Counted from the first letter of the stretch, positions 52,862 through 61,244 are shown. The stretch is DNA of 64,000 nucleotides from Halolamina salifodinae (GCF_017874235.1 NZ_JAGGLC010000005.1:124001-188000); one strand, 5' to 3'. A program made the numbers and translations. Notes: generated by a model from the letters alone, not told the origin.

Positions 52862-53376
52862 TGGTGATGGGTCTCGACTTCGACGTCGTCGACCTGCCCG
52901 CCGCCGACTACCCCGAGGTGGGCGACACCGCCCCCGACTTCACGCGCCCGCTGGTCAACGAGGAGTTCTGGGAGGACCGCTCGCTTGCCTCGTTGACTGA
53001 GGAGGGCCCGGTCCTCCTCGTCGCCCACCCGATGGACGGCGCGTTCCTGGCAACGTACGTCTGGAACGAGATCGACGACCGCGGCTGGGCCAACGACGTC
53101 GAGGTGATCGGCCTCTCGATCTCCTCGCCCTACGAGCACAAGGACCTGCTCGCCGAACGCGGCGAGGATGCCCGGCTGTTCTCGGACCCCGGCGCCGGCG
53201 TCGCCGCGCAGTACGGCATCGAACGGGACCTCGACGGCATGACCGGCGTCACTGAACACCGGCCCGCCGCCTTCCTCATCGACGAGGACCAGACTGTGCA
53301 GTACGCGTGGGTCGCCGAGACGTGGCCGGACTTCCCGGACTACGACGCGGTGGAGGCGGCCATCGAGGACCTGTAG
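52861..53376 (+). CDS. peroxiredoxin-fold (AhpC/TSA-like) protein lacking the peroxidatic Cys
   Basis: A 171-residue redoxin. The peroxiredoxin frame is clear: YPEVGDTAPDFTRPLVNEEF, LLVAHPMDGAFLATYVWNEI in the active-site strand-helix, and FLIDEDQTVQYAWVAETWP. Where peroxiredoxins have P-x-x-x-T-x-x-C this protein has HPMDGAFLATY, with no Cys; indeed no Cys is seen in the whole sequence. It therefore cannot be a classical thiol peroxidase. It is translationally coupled to the glutaredoxin gene. Confidence 0.82.
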   Translation: MVMGLDFDVVDLPAADYPEVGDTAPDFTRPLVNEEFWEDRSLASLTEEGPVLLVAHPMDGAFLATYVWNEIDDRGWANDVEVIGLSISSPYEHKDLLAERGEDARLFSDPGAGVAAQYGIERDLDGMTGVTEHRPAAFLIDEDQTVQYAWVAETWPDFPDYDAVEAAIEDL

Positions 53377-53454
53377 GCCGAGGTTACCTGCCAGCGGGTT
53401 TGCCCGGGAACGTTCGACCGCGCGCTTTTTTCCCGCCGACCTCCCAGCCCGAGT

Positions 53455-54039
53455 ATGCGCGACGACATGATTCAGGCCACCAGCATGCTCGCGATGGGCG
53501 AACTGGCGGTCTACCCCACCGACACCGTCTACGGCCTCGGCGCCGACGCCATCGCCGCCGACGCCGTCGAACGGGTGTACGACCTCAAGGGCCGCTCCCG
53601 GGACGAACCGCTCTCGATGGCCGTGCCCGACGTGGACGCGGCGCTCGAACACGTCGAGGCGAGCGAGCGCGAGGAGGCGTTCATGCGCGCGTTCCTCCCC
53701 GGCCCGGTGACGGTGGTGCTCGAACGCCAGTCCCACGTCCCGGACGTGCTCACGGCCGGCAAGGACCGCGTCGGGATCCGCATCCCGGACCACGATCTCG
53801 CGCTGGACCTCCTCGGGGAGTTCGCGCCGATCACCGCTACCAGCGCGAACCCCAGCGGCGAGGCAAACGTCCTCGACCCCGACGAACTCGACCCGCAGAT
53901 CCGCGAGGGCGTCGGCGCCGTCGTCGACGCCGGCGAACTGCCGGGCGGCGAGAGCACCGTCGTCGACCCCGGGAGCGGCGAGATCCACCGCCGCGGCGCG
54001 GGCGCCGACGAGGTGGAAGCGTGGCTGGACGAGCACTGA
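53455..54039 (+). CDS. threonylcarbamoyl-AMP synthase (Sua5/YrdC family)
   Basis: A 194-residue enzyme of t6A tRNA modification; it makes threonylcarbamoyl-AMP from Thr, bicarbonate and ATP. The YrdC motifs are present: GELAVYPTDTVYGLGADAIA at residues 16-35, VYDLKGRSRDEPLSMAVPD, the catalytic-pocket FLPGPVTVVLER and ITATSANPSGEANV. It lacks the C-terminal Sua5 domain, so it is the short form. Confidence 0.92.
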   Translation: MRDDMIQATSMLAMGELAVYPTDTVYGLGADAIAADAVERVYDLKGRSRDEPLSMAVPDVDAALEHVEASEREEAFMRAFLPGPVTVVLERQSHVPDVLTAGKDRVGIRIPDHDLALDLLGEFAPITATSANPSGEANVLDPDELDPQIREGVGAVVDAGELPGGESTVVDPGSGEIHRRGAGADEVEAWLDEH

Positions 54040-54047
54040 GCGGCGGT

Positions 54048-54722
54048 TCAGAGCCCCAGTAGCGACCGGAGCGACCGCGTTTTCACTCCGCACTCCCCGC
54101 GGTAGTCGCAGGTGTCGCACTTGGCGTCGTCGCTGATCCGCGGCGGCGGCCCGTCGAGGTTTCTCACCGTCCGGAGCAGTTCCCGGTAGCGGGCCTTCTT
54201 GCGCGTGGTGAGTCTGACCGGCCGGACGACGCCGACCGCCGGGTACTCGACGAGCGCCCGCGGGACCTCGCGCTCATGCTCCCACGCGAGCGCCTTCGCC
54301 AGCGCGACCGCGCGAACCGACTGGGGCCCCCAGACGCCTTGAGGCGGCGGGACGCCGCCGGAAACGAGTACGGGGATCGGTGCCTCCTGCTCTTCGCCGC
54401 CAAGGAGTTTGTGCGCGACGCCGCGGCAGTCCTTCCCGTGCAGCAGCGCGTTTCGCTCGGCAGGGTCGACGAGGCGGTCCCAGAGCGGGTCGTCCGCGAG
54501 CGAATCGAGATTCTCGCGGTATTCAGGAGGTGAGACGGCGAGCGGGAGTTCTCGGAGAGCGGCGTCGCTGGCGGTTCGAAGTTCCGGATACCGGAACGCC
54601 AGATTCCGGCGTTCGAGCACCTCGGCTGGCGGCTCGTGGTCCTCGCGCTTCCGGGCGTAGTAGAGTTGGCGCGGGCAGTACGCGGCGCGGCCGAGGTCAC
54701 TCGCGGCGACAGTGTCGGACAC
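54048..54722 (-). CDS. Cas4-like PD-(D/E)xK nuclease (standalone)
   Basis: A 224-residue protein resembling Cas4/RecB-type nucleases. The N-terminus SDTVAASDLGRAAYCPRQLY has the first Cys. The mid region holds His in ALLHGKDCRG. A late core has Glu in ALVEYPAVG and basic residues in TTRKKARYRE. The C-terminal cluster CDTCDYRGEC supplies three Cys, giving the four-Cys Fe-S pattern of Cas4. No CRISPR array or other cas gene is nearby, so it is a free-standing haloarchaeal homologue, perhaps in DNA repair. It converges with the Sua5 gene. Confidence 0.78.
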   Translation of the reverse strand: MSDTVAASDLGRAAYCPRQLYYARKREDHEPPAEVLERRNLAFRYPELRTASDAALRELPLAVSPPEYRENLDSLADDPLWDRLVDPAERNALLHGKDCRGVAHKLLGGEEQEAPIPVLVSGGVPPPQGVWGPQSVRAVALAKALAWEHEREVPRALVEYPAVGVVRPVRLTTRKKARYRELLRTVRNLDGPPPRISDDAKCDTCDYRGECGVKTRSLRSLLGL

Positions 54723-54758
54723 GGGACGGGTGGTCCCGCTATCGTACCTAAAAGCTCG

Positions 54759-55367
54759 CTATAGCTGGGTGTTCGTCTCGATGTCCTCGGCGGCCTCCTC
54801 GAGGCCGGTCTCGTGGGCGTCGCCCGTGTGGCTCTCTCGGAGGTCGGCGTCGGTCAGCAGGTCGGCGAACTGGGCGGTGAAGCGGTCGTTCGCGCGCGTG
54901 GACCGGAGTTCGGCCTCGACGACGCGAGAGTAGTGCTCGACGGCCTCGGTGTCGGCGTCACCGTCTAGCCGGTCGGCGCGCTCCTCGAGAGGAACGTCGT
55001 CGACGATCAACTCACGAAGGTCCGCAAGCGGGAACGTGGCGTCGCGGTCGGAGTCCCGAACGAGGTGAAGGTCCACCCGGGCGAGGAACACCGTCTCCTC
55101 GTCGGCGTCGACAGCCTCGGCGATCTCGGCGTCGCTCTCGTCGCGGTAGAACCCCATCACGACCCGGACGAGCGCGTCGTCGTCGAGCCCCGACTCGAAC
55201 TCGTAGCGTTCGCGCATCTCCGCGACCAGTTCGGCGATCCGTTCCTCGGCATCCTCGGCCGTGACGTCCGAGAGGTCGCCGCGGTCGGCCTCCTGGCGCT
55301 CCGTGACCGACTCCTCGCCGGTGGTCTCGACGAACAGGTCCCGGAGCTCCTCGGTTTGTTCGTCCAT
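54759..55367 (-). CDS. acidic conserved haloarchaeal protein (conditioned-medium-induced protein 4-like)
   Basis: A 202-residue, very acidic, Cys-free soluble protein. The opening MDEQTEELRDLFVETTGEES and the helix FYRDESDAEIAEAVDADEET resemble sequences named conditioned medium-induced protein 4 in haloarchaeal annotations; this is recalled family knowledge, not proven. An HTH-like element (DAEIAEAVDADEETVFLARV) is plausible near the middle. No enzyme motif is present. It is upstream of, and on the same strand as, the Cas4-like gene. Confidence 0.65.
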   Translation of the reverse strand: MDEQTEELRDLFVETTGEESVTERQEADRGDLSDVTAEDAEERIAELVAEMRERYEFESGLDDDALVRVVMGFYRDESDAEIAEAVDADEETVFLARVDLHLVRDSDRDATFPLADLRELIVDDVPLEERADRLDGDADTEAVEHYSRVVEAELRSTRANDRFTAQFADLLTDADLRESHTGDAHETGLEEAAEDIETNTQL

Positions 55368-55457
55368 TGACTCGAACGAGGGCCTGTGGCGGAATAAGGA
55401 TGTGGGTGGCCGTCTGTAAACCGTAGCGTTAAGGTGGGTTTACGAGAACCGTCGGGC

Positions 55458-56042
55458 GTGTCTACTGCAACTGATTCGGTCGACCTCGTCGGCGACGACG
55501 TCGTCGGCAACCTCGTCCGCGCGGCGCTGCTGGCGGCGCTGATGGGGGCGTTCGCGTTCGTCTCGTTCCCGAACCCGCTGAACCCCGCGGTCCCGGTCAC
55601 CGCGCAGGTGCTGGGTGTGTTCCTCGCCGGGATCTATCTCGGCCCCGCGTGGGGCGGGTTCGCGATGGCGCTGTACGTGCTGGCCGGCGTGCTCGGCGCC
55701 CCGGTGTTCTCCGGCGCCAGCGCCGGCCTGGGTCAACTGTTCGGCCCGACCGGCGGCTATCTCCTCTCGTACCCGTTCGCCGCCGCACTGATCGGGGCGC
55801 TGATCCACGGGACCGACGGCCTGGCCGACCCCGAATCGGTCTCGCTCCCCCGACTCGTCGCCGCGATGGCCGCCGGGACGGTCGTCATCTACGGCTTCGG
55901 GATTCCGGTGTACTGGTACTACCTCGACACGAACCTCGTCGCGGCAGTCGTCGGCGCCGGCCTCGCGTTCGTCCCCGCCGAACTGGTGAAGATGGCCGCC
56001 GCCGTGGGGATCGTCCGCTCCGAGGAGGTACAGGCGACCTGA
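55458..56042 (+). CDS. bioY: biotin transporter substrate-binding subunit
   Basis: A 194-residue membrane protein with six helices, read from a GTG. VPVTAQVLGVFLAGIYLGPA and LGAPVFSGASAGLGQLFGPT followed by GGYLLSYP are the BioY biotin-pocket motifs. It is the S component of an ECF importer. The ATPase start follows after 1 bp and the transmembrane subunit after that. Confidence 0.94.
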   Translation: MSTATDSVDLVGDDVVGNLVRAALLAALMGAFAFVSFPNPLNPAVPVTAQVLGVFLAGIYLGPAWGGFAMALYVLAGVLGAPVFSGASAGLGQLFGPTGGYLLSYPFAAALIGALIHGTDGLADPESVSLPRLVAAMAAGTVVIYGFGIPVYWYYLDTNLVAAVVGAGLAFVPAELVKMAAAVGIVRSEEVQAT

Positions 56043-56043
56043 C

Positions 56044-56775
56044 GTGCTCGATATCGACTCGCTGACCCACCGGTACGGCGGGGAAGACGACGACGGCGAC
56101 GCCGCCGTCGACGACGTCTCGCTCACGATTCCCGACGGCCAGTTCCTCGTGCTCTGTGGCCCCAACGGCTCCGGGAAGTCGACGCTCGTCCGGCACCTGA
56201 ACGGCCTGCTCGAACCGGACGCGGGCCGGGTGCTCGTGAACGGGACCGCGGCCGCCGAGGACCCCGTCGCGGCCCGCACGGCCGTCGGGATGGCGTTTCA
56301 GGAGCCCCGCGACCAGTTCGTCGCAGCCACTGTCGGCGGCGACGTGGCGTTCGGCCCGGAGAACCTCGGCCTCTCACACGACGAGATCGACCGCCGAGTC
56401 GCGCGGGCGCTCGATGCGGTGGGCCTCAACGGCCGCGAAACCGACCGCATCGAGACGCTCTCGGGCGGCGAGCGCGAGCGCCTCGCGGTCGCGGGCGCGT
56501 TGGCGATGGAGCCCGATCACCTCGTGCTGGACGAACCGTTCACGGGGCTCGATTCGCCCGCCCGCAAGGGGCTGCTCGACCGCCTGCGGGACCTCCACGC
56601 CGACGGCACGGGGCTGATCGTCGTCACCCACGACCTCCGGGATCTGCTCTCGGACGCCGAGCGCGTGGTCTGTCTCGCCGACGGCGCAGTGGTCGTCGAC
56701 ACCGAACCGGCGGACGCGGCCGCGGAACTGGAACAGTACGGCGTGCGCGTCCCGGACCGACGGACCACCGACTGA
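56044..56775 (+). CDS. bioM: ECF transporter ATPase (biotin)
   Basis: A 243-residue ABC ATPase, GTG start. Walker A is CGPNGSGKSTL (about residues 38-48), Q-loop FQEPRDQFVA, signature LSGGERERLAVAGALAM, Walker B HLVLDEPFTGLD and switch His in VTHDLRD. The Q-loop EPRDQ is typical of ECF ATPases. It overlaps the T component by 1 nt. Confidence 0.9.
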   Translation: MLDIDSLTHRYGGEDDDGDAAVDDVSLTIPDGQFLVLCGPNGSGKSTLVRHLNGLLEPDAGRVLVNGTAAAEDPVAARTAVGMAFQEPRDQFVAATVGGDVAFGPENLGLSHDEIDRRVARALDAVGLNGRETDRIETLSGGERERLAVAGALAMEPDHLVLDEPFTGLDSPARKGLLDRLRDLHADGTGLIVVTHDLRDLLSDAERVVCLADGAVVVDTEPADAAAELEQYGVRVPDRRTTD

Positions 56776-57479
56776 TGCTCGGCTACGAACCCGGCGACAC
56801 GCCCGCCCACCGACTCGACCCGCGGACGAAGCTGGCGGTCCAGCTTTGCTTCGCGGTCGCCGCGTTCGCTCACACGGGTCCGCGGGGGCTCCTCGTGCTG
56901 ACCGGCGTGACCGCGCTGGCGCTCGCGAGCGCCCGGCTCTCGCCGGTTTCGGTGCTGTGGGACTACCGCTTCCTCCTCCCCCTGCTCGCGGCCGCAGTGC
57001 TGTTCGAGTTGGTGACGCTCGGCCCGCCGTGGGTGGATCCGGCTGCTGCCGTGGACCCCCTGCTCGCCAGCTACCGGACCCTGCTGATCGTCGCCGTCGC
57101 CGCCGGCTACGTCCGGACGACGCCGGCCCGCGAGTCCCGCGCGGCGGTCCAGTGGGCGATCCCGGGGAAGGCTGGCCGGCTTTTGGGTGCGGGTGTGGGG
57201 CTGGTGTTCCGCTTCTTGCCGCTGCTGCGCCGGGATCTCGCGGCGATCCGGGACGCCGAGACGGCACGGCTCGGGGATCAGCGGCCGACGCGGGAGCGAC
57301 TGGCGACCGTCGGCGCCGCCGGCCTCCGTCGGGCGTTTGCCCGGGCGGATCGGCTGTCGACGGCGCTGTCGGCGCGATGTTTCTCGTGGAACGGGACGCT
57401 GCCACGGATCCGGTTCGGCGTCGTCGACGCGCCGGCGCTGATGCTGGCCGCCGGACTGGCCGTCACGGCGGTCGTGTGA
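56775..57479 (+). CDS. bioN: ECF transporter transmembrane (T) component (biotin)
   Basis: A 234-residue protein. The opening GYEPGDTPAHRLDPRTKLAV is the CbiQ/BioN signature (HxLDPRxKL). Four to five helices follow, then the coupling-helix motifs RRDLAAIRDAETARLGD and AFARADRLSTALSARCF (A-R-S/G type). It couples BioY to the ATPase. The operon bioY-bioM-bioN is complete here. Confidence 0.9.
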   Translation: MLGYEPGDTPAHRLDPRTKLAVQLCFAVAAFAHTGPRGLLVLTGVTALALASARLSPVSVLWDYRFLLPLLAAAVLFELVTLGPPWVDPAAAVDPLLASYRTLLIVAVAAGYVRTTPARESRAAVQWAIPGKAGRLLGAGVGLVFRFLPLLRRDLAAIRDAETARLGDQRPTRERLATVGAAGLRRAFARADRLSTALSARCFSWNGTLPRIRFGVVDAPALMLAAGLAVTAVV

Positions 57480-57530
57480 GTTCGCTCGCAGTCGGCAGGA
57501 TTTTGCCGGCGGCGGCGTAGCACTCGGGGT

Positions 57531-59693
57531 ATGATCGCACAGACGCGCGAGACGTTCTGGACGATATCCCCGACGGGGAAGGCGGCGTTCTACTTCCTCG
57601 CGGCGGCGGCGATACTGGTGTTCGCCGTCGGCGTCTACGAACGGTTCCAGCGCTACACGCAGGCAAAGGAGGACCCGTTCCCGCGGCTGGACGACCTGCC
57701 ACACCGGGTCGTCGACGCCGCTGGGACGGTGCTCTCGAACCGGAATCAGTTCGACCGGGACCGCTACGCCGGCGCGATGCACGCCTTCATCCTCTGGGGG
57801 TTCCTGACGCTGCTGATCGGGACGACCATCCTCGGATTCGACATCGACGTCTACCGGACGGTGATGGGCGCCTCGTTCTTCCAAGGCGAGTTCTACCTCG
57901 CGTACTCGCTGGTGATGGACGCGATGGGGCTGCTGTTCGTCGTCGGCGTCGGCATGGCCATCTTCCGGCGCTACACCGAGCGTGAGGGTCGCCTCTGGGG
58001 CAAACACACGAGCCTCGAGGACGACGCGTTCGTCTGGACGCTCTTTGCCTTGGGCCTCGGCGGCTACATCCTCGAAGGCCTGCGCATCCGCGCGACCGGG
58101 TTCCCCGATTTCGAGTCGGTCAGCTTCGTCGGCTACTTCGTCGCGATGGTCATCGAGGCCGTCGGTATCGGCGCCGGCGGCGCCGAGGCGCTCTACTGGT
58201 GGGGCTGGTGGTCCCACTCACTGCTCGCGTTCGGCTTCGTCGCGTTCGTCCCCTACGCTAAGCCGTTCCACATGATCTCCAGTTTCGCGAACGTCGTTGT
58301 CCGGGACGAGAAAGCCGGCGCGCGCCTGCCCTCGGTCCCCGCCGATCTCGACGCCGACACCGGCGCCGAGTCCATCGACTCGTTCACCTGGAGCGAGACG
58401 CTGGATCAGGACGCCTGCACGAAGTGCGGGCGCTGTTCCTCGGTCTGTCCCGCGAACGCCTCGGGACGGAACCTCGACCCGCGTGACGTGATTCTCGACC
58501 TGAAGAGCTACCGCGAGGACGTCGACGCCGGCGGCGAGGAGGTCGACATCATCGCCGACGGCGGCGAGTCGGTCATCGATTCCAGCACGATGGAGTCGTG
58601 CCTCTCCTGTATGGCCTGCATGGACGCCTGCCCGGTCGATATCGAGCATCTGACCAGCTTCACGAAGATGAACCGCGAACTGGTCGACACGGGGCAGGTG
58701 AACTCGGAGATGCAGGACGTGTTCCAGGACGTGATGCAGAAGGGCAACACCTTCGGCGACCCGAACCGGAAGCGCGGCGACTGGTCTGATGAACTCGATT
58801 TCGAGGTCACCGACGCCCGCGAGGAGGAAGTCGAGTATCTCTGGTACGTCGGCGACTACCCGAGTTTCGACGACCGGAACAAGAAGGTCGCTCGCGCGCT
58901 CGCACAGGTGTTCGAGGCGGCGGACGTGAGCTTCGGCATCCTGTTCGACGACGAGAAACACGACGGCAACGACATCCGCCGGGTGGGCGAGGAGTTCCTC
59001 TACCTCGAACTGGCGGGCCACCATGTCGAGTCCTTCGAGGACTGCGAGTTCGAACAGATCGTCTGCACCGACCCACACTCGTTCAACACGATCAAAAACG
59101 AGTACCCGGAGATCGACTTCGCGGAGTTCGCCGACGACCCCGTGATGCCGTTCGACTACGACGAGGAGTGGAACCAGAACGGCGAAATCGGCGTGTTCCA
59201 CTGGACGCAGGTCGTCGCGGATCTGGTCGAGGCCGGCCGGCTGGACCTCTCGGGCGCCGATCTGGACTACACCGTCACCTACCACGACCCGTGTCACCTC
59301 GGCCGGTACAACGGCGAGTACGAGGCCCCCCGCCAACTCATCGAGGCGACTGGCTGTGACCTCCACGAGATGCCCCGCAGCCGCGATGATTCGTTCTGCT
59401 GCGGTGGCGGTGGTGGCGGCCTCTGGATGGAGTTCGACGACGAACCCAAACCCAGCGAGGAGCGCCTGCGCGAGGGGATCGAGGACACCGCCGCGGGCGC
59501 AGAGATCGAGAAGTTCGTCGTCGCCTGCCCGGTGTGTACGACGATGTTCGAGGACGGCCGCAAGACGGGCGGCTTCGAGGACGACCTCGAAATCGTCGAC
59601 GTGGCCGAACTGCTGTTCGAGGCGCTGGAGGAGACCGGCGGGCTGGCGTCGACGGCCGCCGACGAGGGCGCGGCACCCGCGAGCGCGGACTGA
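57531..59693 (+). CDS. membrane-bound heterodisulfide-reductase-like Fe-S oxidoreductase
   Basis: A 720-residue protein. The N-terminal 255 residues hold about six helices, like the haem-binding NarI/HdrE-type domain. Then come two 4Fe-4S clusters (CTKCGRCSSVCPANASGR and CLSCMACMDACPVDIEHL). The C-terminal half has CCG domains: DPHSFNTIKNEYP, then YHDPCHLGRYNGEYEAPR and SFCCGGGGGGLWMEF, plus CPVCTTMFED. This layout matches archaeal proteins annotated as HdrD/GlpC-like or ETF:quinone oxidoreductase-type membrane proteins that pass electrons from flavoproteins to menaquinone. Confidence 0.88.
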   Translation: MIAQTRETFWTISPTGKAAFYFLAAAAILVFAVGVYERFQRYTQAKEDPFPRLDDLPHRVVDAAGTVLSNRNQFDRDRYAGAMHAFILWGFLTLLIGTTILGFDIDVYRTVMGASFFQGEFYLAYSLVMDAMGLLFVVGVGMAIFRRYTEREGRLWGKHTSLEDDAFVWTLFALGLGGYILEGLRIRATGFPDFESVSFVGYFVAMVIEAVGIGAGGAEALYWWGWWSHSLLAFGFVAFVPYAKPFHMISSFANVVVRDEKAGARLPSVPADLDADTGAESIDSFTWSETLDQDACTKCGRCSSVCPANASGRNLDPRDVILDLKSYREDVDAGGEEVDIIADGGESVIDSSTMESCLSCMACMDACPVDIEHLTSFTKMNRELVDTGQVNSEMQDVFQDVMQKGNTFGDPNRKRGDWSDELDFEVTDAREEEVEYLWYVGDYPSFDDRNKKVARALAQVFEAADVSFGILFDDEKHDGNDIRRVGEEFLYLELAGHHVESFEDCEFEQIVCTDPHSFNTIKNEYPEIDFAEFADDPVMPFDYDEEWNQNGEIGVFHWTQVVADLVEAGRLDLSGADLDYTVTYHDPCHLGRYNGEYEAPRQLIEATGCDLHEMPRSRDDSFCCGGGGGGLWMEFDDEPKPSEERLREGIEDTAAGAEIEKFVVACPVCTTMFEDGRKTGGFEDDLEIVDVAELLFEALEETGGLASTAADEGAAPASAD

Positions 59694-59755
59694 TCGGCGG
59701 TACACCTTTTCCGTAGTCGGGGTGTTCGTTCGGGGGATAATCCGCCCGAAGAAGA

Positions 59756-59761
59756 TTTATA
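59756..59761 (+). promoter_or_regulatory. TATA-like box of the HTH/TumE pair
   Basis: TTTATA with its 3' end 24 nt before the ATG at 59785, consistent with a leaderless transcript covering both genes of the pair. Confidence 0.6.
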
Positions 59762-59784
59762 CCGTAGGCCGTCGAACGGGACGT

Positions 59785-60360
59785 ATGGAGGAACCGCGTG
59801 AAGAACGCCGCGCCGACGCGGAGGAGCGAGCCGACACCCCCGATTTCGACGCACTCACTGACCCGGCCGACCTCGTCCGGGGGGAACGGACACGAGACGA
59901 CTTCTTCGACGCCGTCCTCGGCCTCGCGGCGCCGACGACGGTGAGTGATGTCGCCGAGCGTGCTGGCCACGGCGTCGACGCCGCCAGAGAGTACTTGGAG
60001 TGGTTCGAGGAGGTGGGCATCGTGACACGAGTCAGCGACTCGCCGTCGACGTATCGGCGGAACCAGTCGTATCTGAACTGGCGGCGTGTCCAGACGTTAC
60101 GGAACGAGTACACGACGGATGAGTTGCTGGAGTTCCTTGAGACGGAAACCGACCGAATCGACAGGTTCGTCGAGGAACACGGGGTTTCCTCGCCCGATTC
60201 GGTTTCAGTGTCCGAAGAGACCGTCGATACCGACCGCTCCGTCAAATCGGTCTGGAACGACCTCTCGAATTGGCGGACTGCACAGCGTCACGTGATGCTG
60301 CTCGAACGGGCGCTCTCGTCAGAGCGAGGCGAGACAGCCGACCGACGTCCGGCCACATGA
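59785..60360 (+). CDS. winged-helix regulator, probable antitoxin (DUF7342-like)
   Basis: A 191-residue protein. An acidic/basic N-terminus leads to an HTH of MarR/ArsR type (AAPTTVSDVAERAGHGVDAA, REYLEWFEEVGIVTRVSDSP). A helical tail with a conserved-looking Tyr/Trp region follows (RRNQSYLNWRRVQTLRNEYT). Its stop overlaps the ATG of the TumE-like gene (ATGA). Haloarchaeal DUF7342 regulators are commonly found with this partner. It is expected to repress its own promoter and neutralise the partner. Confidence 0.75.
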   Translation: MEEPREERRADAEERADTPDFDALTDPADLVRGERTRDDFFDAVLGLAAPTTVSDVAERAGHGVDAAREYLEWFEEVGIVTRVSDSPSTYRRNQSYLNWRRVQTLRNEYTTDELLEFLETETDRIDRFVEEHGVSSPDSVSVSEETVDTDRSVKSVWNDLSNWRTAQRHVMLLERALSSERGETADRRPAT

Positions 60361-60806
60361 CTGGCGGAGACGACGCCGGTTCGCCCGATGTAGCATCGAA
60401 TGCGCCAATCGATGCGGATCTTCTCGACGTCTTCTACGAGCGCCTCACCACCGACGACCGGTTCGTCCGAATCGACGAACAGCCCGAATACGCACCTGAG
60501 CGTGTCGTCTGTATCTACGAGACGCGCTTCTACCCGAAGACTGTTCAGCAAGCCCGACTGGAGATCGTGTGGTTCGAGAACGGCGATTTCTCCCTCCACT
60601 ATCACGAGGACCACGAGGACGGGACGTTCAACCAGCGGTGGGACAGACACCCATCGGGCCACAACGAGCGCGAGCACGTTCATCCCGGGCCTGACGCACC
60701 GACCGTCGGGGACGACACGTCATATCCTGCCGACTGGCGAGACGTTCTCGCCGACGTGCTCGGTGAAATCGAGAGCCGGCAGCGGGCGTTCTGGGAGCCC
60801 GAGTAA
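60357..60806 (+). CDS. TumE/DUF6516-like protein, probable toxin
   Basis: A 149-residue protein. The core RVVCIYETRFYPKTVQQARL, EIVWFENGDFSLHYHEDHED, FNQRWDRHPSGHNEREHVHP is the DUF6516/TumE pattern (Y-x-F/Y-H...RWD-x-H...H-x-H). Conserved His and Asp residues could be catalytic, but the activity of this family is not established to my knowledge. The ATG at 60357 overlaps the regulator stop by 4 nt. The MITE-like element begins about 60 bp after its stop. Confidence 0.75.
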   Translation: MTGGDDAGSPDVASNAPIDADLLDVFYERLTTDDRFVRIDEQPEYAPERVVCIYETRFYPKTVQQARLEIVWFENGDFSLHYHEDHEDGTFNQRWDRHPSGHNEREHVHPGPDAPTVGDDTSYPADWRDVLADVLGEIESRQRAFWEPE

Positions 60807-60864
60807 ACTGTCAGCTGTTCCATCTCTCGACCGTGCCGATTGAACGAGACCGCCACAGACGCCG

Positions 60865-61196
60865 GGCGGTGTTCAGATAATCGGGTCAAAAAGGAAACTG
60901 CATCTGTGAATCAGCCGGCATTCCTGGTGGCCTGCGGAAATCGGAGATTTCCGGGCGACGGAAACGGCTCGCCGTTTCCGTAGATTGAAAGGGCGAGGCG
61001 TTCGCCGGGCGGCGCCGCCGCCCGGCGGCTAGAGGGAGCTCTGCTCCCTCCGTGCTCGGCGAACCCCGGCGAAGTAAGCACGTGAGCGACTGGAAGGAGC
61101 GAACGCGCACAGCGAGCCGCGGGAGCCGAGACAGCCGAGGGCTTTCAGCTGTTCCCACCACTTCTGCTGGTAGAAACTCCTTATCTGAACACTACC
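60865..61196 (+). mobile_element. MITE-like element, about 332 bp, with TIRs and target-site duplication
   Basis: Left end GGCGGTGTTCAGATAA (60865-60880) and the reverse complement of the right end GGTAGTGTTCAGATAA (61181-61196) match at 14 of 16 positions. The 9-bp sequence CAGACGCCG lies directly outside both ends (60856-60864 and 61197-61205), as expected for an 8-9 bp target-site duplication. The GG...TGTTC terminus and the duplication length recall IS6-family elements. The interior has no transposase; it holds a chain of short perfect hairpins and a dispersed-repeat segment also seen near 35.9 kb. Confidence 0.82.
60936..61050 (+). repeat. hairpin chain inside the MITE-like element
   Basis: There are four palindromes with tiny loops. 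60936-60952: 7-bp stem GGAAATC, loop GGA. 60958-60981: 10-bp stem ACGGAAACGG, loop CTCG. 61004-61026: 10-bp stem GCCGGGCGGC, loop GCC. 61032-61050: 8-bp stem GAGGGAGC, loop TCT. A similar chain lies at 63141-63267. Confidence 0.85.
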
Positions 61197-61244
61197 CAGA
61201 CGCCGCACCACACGCGTTTTACCCCTTCACCGACAAACCCGTCC

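Noticed and set aside
54048-54722. CRISPR-Cas locus
   Set aside because: Only a Cas4-like gene is present; no array, cas1, cas2 or effector genes were seen in the window.
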